This document shows positions 37,128 through 48,659 of a stretch of DNA of 64,000 bases, piece after piece; the first letter of the stretch is position 1; each line of letters begins with the position of its first letter. Position numbers and translations under genes: made by a program. The notes under the pieces were generated by a model, which was not told the origin of the DNA, ran no database searches, and worked only from the letters and a program-made list of their open reading frames with translations. The stretch is from Tetrastigma voinierianum (Eukaryota; Streptophyta; Magnoliopsida; Vitales; Vitaceae): contig JAEQBH010002348.1 in the NCBI GenBank assembly GCA_016808115.1, positions 558,001-622,000 on the forward strand, given 5' to 3'.

Positions 37128-37830
37128 TCGACGAGGCTCAGCCTCAACTCGTAATGACGAGCCCCTACTATTCACTGACGAGCCCTTCATCGCACTCCGC
37201 ATGCATCTGCAGCCCTTCTACCATTCATGGATCGACGAGGTCTCACCCTCAACTCGTAACGACGAGCCCCTACTATTCATTAGCATGACGGTCCTCTGGC
37301 CAAGGCTCCGCATGCACGGACTTCTTCTTACAATTCATATTGACAAGGCTCCTCCCTCAACTCGGGACAGGACGAGCCCCTACTACTTCCACAAAGTGAT
37401 CGGCCCTTCTCGCCGCACCCGCACAGACGCGTTCTCTTACAGCTTCATATCGACGAGGCTCGGTCCCTCAACTCGTAACGACGGTTCCTACTATTCACGG
37501 CTGACAGCCCTTCACGCGGGCCCGTATGCATCTGCTCCTTCTCGTATTAATTCACATCGACGCAGGCTCATCCCCTCCACCCGACGGACGAGCCCCTGAT
37601 TATTCATGCGGATCGCAGCCCTTCGTCAGATCTGCACAAAGGGCTCCATCAGACACCTATATCAGCGAGGCTCGCCCTCAACCCGATGGACGAGCCCCTA
37701 CTATTTACATTGACAAGCCCTTCATCGATCCAAACAGACTGCCCCTACTATTTACATTGACAAGCCCTTCATCGACTCCAAACATCTGCTCCTTCCTACT
37801 ATTTACATCGACGAGCACCCCTCCTTAATG
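37128..37830. repeat. Tandem array B, unit ~107 bp, ~6 copies
   Basis: Units begin TCGACGAGGCTC and contain CTCAACTCGTAACGACGAGC, CCCTACTATTCA and GCATGCATCTGC. Starts are at about 37128, 37232, 37340, 37450, 37557 and 37662. The last part at 37690-37830 repeats a shorter CCTACTATTTACATTGACAA block. Confidence 0.85.
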
Positions 37831-39800
37831 TTTATCTCGACGAAATTCTATTACGTATAGCGACAGCTCCTTGCCAACAAATTTCCTACCCGACGAGTTT
37901 CCCAATGTACCTACTCGACGAGCTCCTATTATTTTCTTCTACATGGACGAGCCTACAACACTGACCGACTAGTTCTCCTCCAAACACCCGACTGACGAAA
38001 TTCTATTATTTACATCGCGCGAGCCTTCATAATAATGTCTGACGAAATCCCTCCCAACAAACAACTGACGAGTCTCTATTATGTACATGTAACGAGCCTA
38101 TAACAAAGATCCCCGACGAAGCTCCCACACTCTCCTCACGAAATTCCTATTATTTATATTGTACGAGCCTTTACAACAAGCTTCCACTGACGAGCTCCTC
38201 CAAATGAAATTTACTGACGAGCTCCTATTATTTACAATGGATTTAGTTCATAATATCACTGACGAGCTCCAAACAACTCTACTCACGAGCCCTATTATTT
38301 ACATGGACGAGCTCTTACAACAATTTCACCCGACAAAGCCTCTCCAAAAACAAATTCTTACTCGACGAGTCTCTAATATTTCATACGGATCGAGCTCTTG
38401 CAAATGCTTCACCCTGACGAGCTCCCAACAAATTTATCCGACGAGTCTTATTATTTTTACACGGACGAGCTCTTACAACAAATTCAACCCGACGAAGCTC
38501 CTCCAAACAAATTTCCACTGACGAGTCTTATTTACACGTGGCGAGCTCTACAATCAGCCTAATCTCGACGAGCCCTCCCAAATCCATCCGACGAGCCCTA
38601 TTATCTGCATGGATGAGCTCTTACAACAAATTTCCACCGACGAGCCTCCTCCCAACAAATTCTTATCCGACGAAATTCTATTATTTCATACATGGACGAG
38701 CTCTTACAATACTAATTCGACGAGCTCCTCCCAACAAATTTCTAACCGACGAGCTCCATTATTTACACAGATCTAGCTCTATAACAAGATTCCGACGAGC
38801 TCCTCCCAACAAATTTCCTCCCCATTGAAAGCCTCCATTATTTACATGCATCGAGCTCTTACAACAACACTGACGAGCTCCTCCAACAAATTTACTGACG
38901 AAATTCTATTATTTACATGGACGTAGCTTTTTACAATACCACTACCCGGATTGAGTTCTAAATGTTTCACTTTAACGAAATCTATTATTTACATAATGGA
39001 CGAAGCTCTACAAATAAATTTACACCCGACGAAATTCCTCCCAATAAATTTCCATCCACTGTTCCACATTTACAAGTGACTGAGCTCTTGCAATAACCCG
39101 ATCGAGCCCTCCAAATGTGCTTCCACTGACGAGTTCTATTTGCACGGGCGTAGCCTACAATACTTCCACCGACGCAGCCCTCCACACCTATCCGACGAGC
39201 CCCATTGCACGGACGAGCCTCACACGCCCACCCGACGAAATGCCCTCCTAACACTCATCCGACGAGTTCTATTATTTACACGGATCTAGCCTACTAATAC
39301 CACCCGACGAGCCTCCCAACAGCCTTCATCCACGAGCTCCCTATTACTTACACGGATCGGAAATGCCTTACAAATACCACTGACGAGCCCCTCAAACAGC
39401 CTTCTACTCACCAGCCCCCATTTTACACGGGCGAGCCTCTTACAATGCCCCACTCCGACGAGCCCTCCCAAATGCTCGATCCGACAGCTCCTATTATTTA
39501 CATGGGCGAAAGGCCTACAACGCCCACCCGACGATCTCCCAACAAATTCCATCCGACGTCCGGCCATTACACGGGCGAGCTCTTACAATACCCACCACGA
39601 GCCCTCCCAACAAACCTTCTCCGACGAGCCTTCTATTATTTACACGGGCGAGCCTACAACAACATCTGACGAGCTCCTTCCAAATCCGGGCCACCCGACG
39701 GTGCCTCTATTATTTACATGCACGAGCTCTCAACAAACACCCACCCAGTTCTTCCTAATGGCCCACCACGAGCCCTCCAAACAACTCCTATCGACGAGCC
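37831..39800. repeat. Tandem array C, unit ~75 bp, ~25 copies
   Basis: The unit pattern is GACGAG-CTC-CTATTATTTACATGG, ACGAGCTCTTACAACAA, TTTCCACC, then GACGAGCTCCTCCAAACAAA. The CTATTATT landmark falls at about 37927, 38004, 38077, 38148, 38226, 38293, 38374 and 38449, steps of 67-81 bp. Later copies are more GC-rich (TTACACGGGCGAGC). Single-base gains and losses are frequent. Confidence 0.85.
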
Positions 39801-40150
39801 CTTCACCGCACACTGGACAAGACTCCGACTCCCTCCTAAAATCTATCGACGTGAAGCTCTTTCCTCATATGGACCAGGCTCCCACCTGTCAAATTCGACT
39901 TCCAGCCCTTCATCATTTTCTGGGATGACCGCCCTGGCTTACTATTTCCATCGCCGAATCCTCTTCTTCCCATCACCAATACGGGTAGCTCCTACTACGA
40001 TTCCTCCTCTCATGAGCCTCTTCACCATCACCCCATTAACGAAGCTCTTCCTAAGTTCGCACTAACGAGCTCTTCCTATCAATACACACATGGACGAAGC
40101 TCTACTTCAACTCGTTCACTTTGACGAAGTTCGTTTACCTGCAGTGCAGT
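39801..40150. other. Spacer between arrays C and D
   Basis: Irregular sequence with scattered CGACGAG and GACGAAGCTCT copies but no steady period. Confidence 0.5.
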
Positions 40151-42280
40151 CACGCTACCCGAAATGACGCCTTCGGCCAATCGCCACTCTGGCCACCGCT
40201 TCCCTACTACATCGCCACGGCCAATCGCTTCACTCTACCACCGCCACGCAACGCCACTCATTAATCGCTACTTGGCAATCGCCGCCGGCCACCGCCACGG
40301 CCATAACACTACTCGGCCATAATCGCCACGGCCAACGTTTATCGGTTGGTACGCCATTTCGGGCCATCGCCACGGCCAATCGCCACTTACGCCAATCGCC
40401 ACGGCTGGTTAATCGCTACTACCACCGCCACGGCCATAACGCCTGGCCACCGCCTACCAATCGCCACTAGGCTATAACGCCACTTTCGGCCACCGCTCGC
40501 TACATCGCCATTTCCCGCCACCGCCACATCGGGCCAATCGCCACTTATTAACGCCACTCGGCCACCCGCCACTTCGGGCGAACGCCACTTACACCGCCAC
40601 TCGCCATCGCCGGCTATTATCGCCACGGCCAATCGCGACTACTAACGCCTCTAAGCTCAAACGCCACGGCCATAACGCCATTTCCTACCACCGCCACCGG
40701 CCATCGCCACTGGCCATACGCCACGGCCACCGCCACTCGGAAGCATAACGCCATCATTAATCGCCACTTGGCTATCGCTACTCGGCCAATCGCCACTGGC
40801 CACCGCCACTGCCATCGCGTCGCCAATCGCCACTGCCACACCACGGCCACCGCCACGGCCACCGCCGGCCAATCGCCACGGCTATAACGCCACGGCCAAT
40901 CGCCACGGCCATCACGCGGCCACCGCCACTACAGCTAACGCCACGGCCACCGCCACGGCCATCGCTCGCCGGCCACCGCCACGGGCCGCTTGCCAACGCC
41001 ACGGGTTAATCGCCACTTCGGCCATCGCCACTTATTACACCGCCACGGCTTACCGCCACTTCCGGCCAATCGCCACGCCATATCGCCGGCCACCGCCACG
41101 CCATAACGCCACGCCAATCGCCACGGCTCAATCGCCATTTACCCATCGCCACTTGGCCAATCGCCACCGGGATATCGCCATTTCGGCCAATCGCCACTTA
41201 CTTACACGCCACTCGGCCACATCACATTTGCCATCGCATTTCGCATATAACGCTTTCGGCATCAAGCATTTATTAAATTACTGCCATCGCTATTTACTGA
41301 TAACGCTTACTTCGGCCATCAAGCACGGGCGAATTGCTCGCTATCGCTAATGGCCACCGCCACGGCCATCGCCACGGGCCAATCGCTACCGGCTATAACG
41401 CTAATTTCTGGCCAATCGCACGGGCCATATCGCTACTCGCCAATCACCGCACGGCTATTAACGCCACCCGGCCAATCGCACTCGGCTTACACCGCCACGG
41501 GCCAATCGCCACGGCCATAACGCCTACCGGCTTTATCGCCACTGGCCATAACGCCATTTCTCGGCCATCGCCGCCGGCCAATCGCCACTGCACTAAGACC
41601 GCCATCGGCTAATCGCCACGGGCCAATCTCCACTACCACCGCCACTGGCCAATCGCGCCGCTAACGCCTTACCGCTCAATCGCGACTGGCTACACGCTTA
41701 CCGGCGACCGCCATTCGGCCATAACGCCCACCGGCTTAAATCGCCATCATTAATCGCCCCTACCAATCGCCACTCGGCCGCTAACGCCACTCGGCTCAAT
41801 CGCCACTGGCTACATCGCCACTGCCGGCTACACGCCACTGGGCCCAATCGCCACTTGGCTCAATCGCCACCGCCACCGCCACTCGGCTCACCGCCACTGG
41901 CTCACCGCCACTGGCTCAATCGCCACTGGCTACATCGCCACTCGGCCTCAATCGCCACTCGGCTCCAATCGCCACTGGCACAACGCCACCCGACCTCAAT
42001 CGCCACTGGCTCAATTGCCCTCGGCTACATCGCCACTGGCTCAATCGCCACTCTACCAATCACCACTGCCAATAACGCCACCGGCCATCGCCACTACTCA
42101 ATCGCCACTTTACTACCGCCACTTGGCCATCGCCACGGCTACCGCCACTGCCATAACGCCTACTCTCGCCAATCGCCACTTCTACTTACACCGCCACTCG
42201 GCCACCGCCACTGGGCCACATCGGCCGTCACCAATCGCCACTCTGGCTACACCGCCCACTCGCTCCAATCGCCACTCATC
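40151..42280. repeat. Tandem array D, very short units (~15-20 bp)
   Basis: AATCGCCACTCGGCC and close variants (ACCGCCACGGCCATA, CAATCGCCACTGGCTA) recur more than 100 times. This is the most GC-rich part of the window. It lacks the CGACGAG seed found in arrays A, B, C and E. Reading it either way gives Ala/His/Arg- or Trp/Ala-rich low-complexity frames. Confidence 0.9.
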
Positions 42281-42640
42281 CTAACGAGCCTTTCCATCAC
42301 TCAAATACGGACGAGCCCTCCTCAATTATTCATTCATAATGAAGCTCTTCCTATCACTGAACACGGACGAGCCTCCTCCTCAATTATTCATTCATACGAA
42401 GCCTTCCTATCACTCAACACGGGCGAGCTCTTATTCTCATGAACGGCCCCACTCAATTGTTCACTATGACGCAGCCCTTCCCATTACGACTCAACGAGCC
42501 TCACTCGATTGCTTCATCTCGACGAGCCCTTCCCATCGGGCCACTCTCGCGAGCCCCACTCCAATCGCTCACCCGACGGCAGCTCCTTCCCTCGCTTCTC
42601 ATGGACGAGCCCCACGCCGACCATTCATTACTCGACGAGC
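42281..42640. repeat. Tandem array E, unit ~57 bp
   Basis: Units of the form ACGGACGAGCCTCCTC, AATTATTCATTCAT, ACGAAGCTCTTCCTATCACT start near 42308, 42366 and 42421 and continue in a weaker form to about 42640. Confidence 0.75.
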
Positions 42641-43159
42641 TCTCAACATTCTATACCCGGCTTATGCGTACCAAAAATCGGGATCACCAAAGCAAGTCCG
42701 ACGACCTGGTCTAACAGATAACTCTTTGACGTAGTTCATCTACTCCAACACTATGCAAATTCTCTTAAGGGAATCAATAATTCAACTCAGCAACTCAAAT
42801 TGACATGGAGATCAAGAATCCGTGACCGACGACCTCACTAAAAGTCAGACAATTTCTAGAAATCGTCCAAATGTCGCTAGCCCATCGGCCCTGGGCCACT
42901 CGCTTGACGAGCTTAATTTCTCTCAACTCGCACGCCAATTTAGCTATTCTACTAAGGGAACGCTGCAAGACGAACGATCGTATGGGATATTTACGGGGTT
43001 GAATGAGCGCGTAGAACCGAAAGGTCATCATTATCACTGCATAAGACGACAACAAAGCCCTCAACTAATCCAAACTCGAAATGACACGCAAATTCACACC
43101 CCACACAAGAACGATATAAATTTCGCCCACTATCACCGCGGCACAAGCAATGTGGCAAT
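42641..43159. other. Non-repetitive 3' interior of the LTR element
   Basis: Between array E and the right LTR. It has a 117-codon plus-strand frame (42822-43175) without known motifs. A purine-rich polypurine tract is not obvious. Confidence 0.4.
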
Positions 43160-43889
43160 CACGATGCCGAAATAAAGGCCACAGACCTACTCACTAGCCC
43201 AGCGAGAGGCGGTGTCCCATAAACACCCAAGTCTCCCAACAGTTTTCCAGTACAGTTGCTCCATCCACACCAAAGGCCATATGGATAATTGAGAAAGCCC
43301 ATATCCCCAAATCGATTGAATCTCGCCAATAAGGAAAGTAGAATAATCCCCTATAACCTACATCCTGAATCTGAATCAAATCTTTAATTAAACTTCACAA
43401 GGGAAAACAGATACCCTCAATAATATATTATCCTCGCAAACTAATCATCTCACCAATAAAGCAAGAGATAATTTCAATAAACTATTCCTTCAATATCTCT
43501 TTCTAAAACTACAAAGGCACAAATATCCCATCCAATGGGAAAGAACTCACTACCCCCAAATCGGGAATAATATACACTATAAATACAGTGCACTCCCAAA
43601 TGCATGAAGCCGCACGCCATTCGATGCCAATACTAATTTTCTAAAGATTCTCTCTTTCTCTCTCAAGCGAAGACCGACAAGATTTGGAATGCATACTGCA
43701 AAAAGCCTCCGCCGACCCGCTTTCCTCTTTGGCCATAGAAGTACTCCCATCTAGGCCGCATCAACAAATAAGAATGATCACCTCAAATTGCACAATCGAA
43801 GAGCCCTGATCCCAAACGCAAAACAACCAGTCCACTCAAATGACCCCACACGCTCCAAATTCTGGGCCCAGCTGGAAAAAGCATCATCA
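43160..43889 (+). repeat. 3' LTR of the tandem-array element
   Basis: About 730 bp, collinear with the left LTR, with TATAAATA at 43578-43585 and terminal CATCATCA. ATATT follows directly. Confidence 0.78.
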
Positions 43890-45950
43890 ATATTGATAAC
43901 TATTGATTTGATTTCTTAATCAGATATACTTTACTCGTTTAAATCTCATATATACTTTGTTGATCTAAATCACCCTTACACTAGGGTTTTTTTTATAAAG
44001 GATGGGTATAAAAACATTTTTATAATATTAAAATCATCTAAAAAAGATATTTAAAATTAATTTAAAAAGTAGGCCACCATAATAAATAAAAATATTTATA
44101 TAAAATAAAACCTAAAATAATTATTTTAATATTTTTTTAAAAAATTAAAAATATTTACATAAAGATTTAAATTTTGAAAAAATGTATATAAATATTTTAA
44201 GGAAAAATAAGTGGATATTTTAATAAATAATAAATAGGTATTCTAAGAAAAATAAATAGATATTTTAAGGATAAATAAATAAATATTTAGAAATATCTAA
44301 AAATCTTTTTATGCCTTTTTTCTTTTTAAAAAAACCACCTCCTATGCACGTCTAAAAAAAGGCTTCAATAGTTTTTTTAAAGTTGTAAAAACGTTTTTTT
44401 AAATATTACAAAGCACTTCTTTTTTTTCTTTCTAAAAAACACTTTTAAGTGTTTTAAAATTTTGAAACACCTTTAAAAAGCAATGCCAAATTGACCTTTA
44501 GAAACCAAACCAATATGGTCGGCGTTGTTAGAGGAATTTGATGAGGACGTTGAGAGTATGAGTCTCACATGGTGTTCTTTTTTTACTTAATGAATTTAAA
44601 AGCTCAACAAAATATTTAAATTTTTTATATTTAATAAAAAAATATAAATTATTTATAAAAAAAAAGAAAAATAACTAATTTTATAATAAAATAATTTTTA
44701 TCGATTGAATAAATACATCGATACAAACACATAATTATATGTCCTAAAATTATACATAACGAATCAATCGGGCTTAGTTCTATATATTTGATAATCGAAA
44801 TTACACATTCAGACATTTTTGCGACTAAAATATCTACCTTCCACTAATTCCTGGCAACATATCAAGACTACTGATTCGATTCATTGTGATCTCCTATGTC
44901 ATTTATCTCGAATCGTCCACACACAAATAAACGACGCAAAAAAAGATAAAAACAAACGTTATATCAGACACACAACTAGGGGCGGTAATTTAAGTCGGCC
45001 ATAGGCCAAATTTCTACTAACCCGAAATTAAAGGCCGTGGCTATTAATTTATTACCAAAAAAGGGCCACTCGACCATGCCTACTTCGGCCTAGCCTGTGG
45101 TCTCTACTGCTTGACCTGCTTGCCGCTTGCTTTTGGCGTAGTTTGGCATGACTTGCCAGATTTAGGGCTAGGCGGATTGTTACTGTTGACCTACCAATGT
45201 CTACCTCTCTACTTCTAACCTAACCCATCTACCCGAATCACATCTCTGGGACACAACCACACGTCGCAACAAAACGAATATGTAATCACCAAAAAAAAAA
45301 AAATGAAAACCCATGTGTGGGATAACAATTTTATTAAAAAAGAAAATGATAAAATAAGTGTGAACGGATTATTTTAAGCCAAGAATGGTAAAAAACTATC
45401 CCTCATTCCTTGAGGAAAATATGTTTTTTTTAAAGGAGAATAATTTTATTGATTTAAACTAGTAATATATTCAATAAAAATACATAATCAATTCATAAAA
45501 ACTCCTGTGCATTAAATGCAATGATATTGGCTTAAACTTATACATTCGATACCTTAATAATTTAATAAAAAATACACGACTCCCAAAGGCTTCAGAGCAT
45601 ACAACGACCATTATTTAACTCACGTTTCTGCTTGATCAAATATATTTCATTGCTCGAATCACCCACACACAAAGCAAAAAACATCGCAGTCTAAGCATTT
45701 ATTTAAACTAAACTGCCAGACTCGCCGGGACACAAACCACACGCCGCACAAGATAATGACAGCATACTTAAAACAAATTAAAAATCTGTAATTTCGCGAA
45801 TAATCACCTATCAAAAAAGAAAAATGCGTAAAGTAAGTAAATTGGTGATTTTAGGCAAAATTCAGAAAAAACCACTCATCATTGCTGTTAAAATACGCTA
45901 TAAGTTAATAAGCACGAGAAAAGAGATACGCCTAGGGTTTTTTTTCAAAA

Positions 45951-45997
<47 letters not shown>

Positions 45998-48200
45998 GGT
46001 GTTAATTACTTTATCGGTAATAAACGAGCAAGAGAGAAGTATGGTGGATACTTTATTGAGAAGAAATGACAAAAGAGAGATGTATGGTCGAAAAATCACC
46101 CCTTTTGCTTAAAGATAAAGGTTAGCAAAGAAAAAAAATTGAAAGAAGAAGAAATAAGTGGCGGCGAGGGTTTCGATGTAATAATAACCAAGAACATTTA
46201 ATCAAATTTTTTTTTTTGAATAAAGAACATTTAATCTATTAAAAAATTCTTAATGGATCTAAAACATTAATTTTTAAACCCTTACCTAAAAAAATGCTTG
46301 CAGAAATTAATGACACCAAACCCTTACCTAAAAAAGGCTTATCGAAAAGAAGAAAAAGGTTAATTGAGAAAAAAAAATTAATAAAAAGTTAAAAAAGAAG
46401 AAAAGAAAAAAACTCCTTTTAGATTGAGTCTGGCCCATCAACGCCCATATTTCGAAAAACATGTAACATGTTTTTATTTAAAAAAAATTGTCACCTTGAT
46501 CACAAACAAAGCATAGGAGTAGTTACGTTTAATAATGGAATGAAGGCAATCAACAAATTCTTTCCAATCTGTAAATTTCTGCGCAACTTCCTTATCATAA
46601 TCATTGTTTTAGCATTCCCCACCCCATATATATAATATCATTTTATTTTATTTTGGCATTTTCTCCATTCGACACTTCTTCTAAACTCAAAGTATTTTAT
46701 CCACTCAATTTCAAACAACATTGCTTCGTTGATAATCAAAAGTCCATTTGACAATAATTTTAGAAAGGGATACTAATTTTATGAAGTGATTTTAATTTCT
46801 TTAAATATAACAATTTTTTTTTTATAAAAATTGGTTACCATTACAATTTTAAACATTGTCTCCTAGGAAAAAAGAAGAAATTCTCTTGTTCATAACAATG
46901 TGTTTGAGTAGATTTTTATTTGAATATTTTTAATGGAAGTGGTTTTTTTTCAAAAATATTTTTAGGAGAATGAGTCATTAAATCTAACAGAATTTTTTAT
47001 AAGTGTTTGAATTAAAAATATTTTAATATAAAATATAGGTGTTTGATAATATTTTGAAAAACTTTTATATATAACTCAATAAATATTTTCAAGAGTTTTC
47101 AAAATGCATCTAGGAGTTGTTTTTTAAAATATTTCAATTTTTTTTAATATCTCTAAATTATTATAAAAATGTTTTTTTTTAAATCATCAAAATCATTCAT
47201 ATTTTTTTTAATTATAAAATATTTTTTAAAATTCTCTTAATAGTTTGAGTCCCTTTGGGCTTTTAAACAACCAATTCTGAGGATTTAATATAAATATCAT
47301 ATTTCTTAATATCCTCCTTTCATTGAACGAATATAAATGTTTCTTAACACCCGTATTTCATAAGATTGAGGTTTAATATAAATATTATGCTTCTTAACAC
47401 ACTTTTTCACTTGCAGACCCTATGTTGAAACCAAATTATGATACCATGTTTTTTTAGTATACTTTAAATTAAAGATAGTAAACTGTTTTCATTAAAATTC
47501 GAACTTGCACTTTTTACGATACATATATGACTAAGTAAATCGAATATCATGCTTTTTAACATCATCTTTCATAATGCCGATTCACTATTGGAATCAAACT
47601 CCGATACCATATTTTTAAGACACTTTAAATCTCTGTAAAATACAAAAAACGTCTTCTATTGCATTTGAACTTAATCCTGTCATACCTTTATGTTTGTTTG
47701 AAATGATAAACTATGTACCATTTGAGTTAAGTACGATAAACAACTTTAATAAGATGTTAAACAATCAATTTTCATACAAATCCAAGCTTTATGGGACCCA
47801 TTAATACTTAATATACTTCATTAAACGAATAATTTGAGAATTTACTTAAGCACCGTTTCACGCACGATATTAAAAATGCTACAAGAATCGCCAAGAGTCG
47901 AGGCCTTATATATTAATTCATAAAAGAAGCTTTAAAAACTCATATTTTTATATTACTTTTTGTAAAAATTAAAAAAACACTATTGTAATTAACAGCAATA
48001 TATTTACTATTTAGAATTTGTGAATTGTGATGAAAGATGAATGAGTAGAGTGGTGTTTGTGAAGTGAGAAACGGGGGGTGGGGTATAAGGGAAAAACGGG
48101 GGCAGTGGCCGTACGAGAGCTGAGGGGTGTAGTACACAGAACGAGCCAAGAACCGGAACTGACCTGGCAAAGTGGACAAGGAAGGCAGGGAATTGGACCC
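43890..48200. other. AT-rich intergenic, repeat-derived
   Basis: No gene recognised. It contains a diverged duplication (44.70-45.29 and ~45.47-45.79 kb), a TA tract at 45953-45996, and a G/C-containing TE edge near 44975 (CTAGGGGCGGTAATT). Confidence 0.45.
45953..45996. repeat. TA microsatellite
   Basis: About 44 bp of TA. Confidence 0.93.
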
Positions 48201-48218
48201 CACAATCGTCGAGTCAGG

Positions 48219-48224
48219 ACGCGC
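48219..48224. promoter_or_regulatory. CGCG-box-like motif upstream of CBP60
   Basis: ACGCGC fits the CAMTA recognition pattern (A/C/G)CGCG(G/T/C), about 440 bp before the CBP60 start codon. Function is inference. Confidence 0.25.
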
Positions 48225-48659
48225 TTTCCATGGCCCCCCCACATGGACATGGAGAGATGGGAGTCTGACCTCTCGCAAGTCGCAACACAACACAACTCTC
48301 TAGGCCTTCAACCCAACCCACCTCTCGTCTCCCTCTTTCCTCCCTTCTGTTTCGCAGCCAAATCAAGATTACCCACTTTCTAAGGGATTTCACCGCGAAG
48401 CATCTCCCCTTCAGACGCTGCCAAATTCATATGCGGGTTGATTGATTTTAGGGGTGCTGGTGTTGCATGTGTTTTTGGACTTTACTTCTTCATTATCATT
48501 TATTGTTGTTTATTCCTTCCCTCTTTCTATTTCATCTTCCTTTTTGAGACCGCATGTTGGTCGCTCTAGATGTTGTTCATACCCACCGCCTTCTTCACCA
48601 TCATCAATCCCAACTTCGCCTCCCCCGTCACCGCCGGTTCTGTGCTGTAGAGTTGGGTA

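Larger units (their letters stand above)
34167..43889 (+). mobile_element. Non-autonomous LTR element filled with tandem arrays (~9.7 kb)
   Basis: Similar sequences of ~0.75 kb occur in direct orientation at 34167-34927 and ~43160-43889. Both carry CTATAAATACAGT, GATGCCAATACTAATT and the same terminal region ending in CATCA. The left copy is followed directly by ATGGCGCCGTCTCG, a primer-binding site of the tRNA-Asp type used by Tat-lineage gypsy elements. ATATT occurs at 34162-34166 and again at 43890-43894 as a possible target duplication. No gag or pol domain was found inside. A 95-codon frame starts at the PBS (34928), and the rest is mainly tandem arrays. Tat-lineage elements are known to carry minisatellites near their 3' end, but here arrays occupy almost the whole interior. 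Assignment to Tat is inference from the PBS. Confidence 0.8.

Noticed and set aside
37128..37830. 107-bp array as the grape centromeric satellite, which has the same period
   Set aside because: Only about six copies, inside an LTR element, and the unit does not resemble the centromeric repeat as I recall it.
41855..42442. 195-codon plus-strand frame and several minus-strand Trp/Ala/Gly-rich frames at 40.4-41.2 kb
   Set aside because: Low-complexity translations of the 15-20-bp array.
34167..43889. CRISPR array or prophage-like repeats
   Set aside because: The sequence is clearly eukaryotic, and units are direct head-to-tail repeats without unique spacers.
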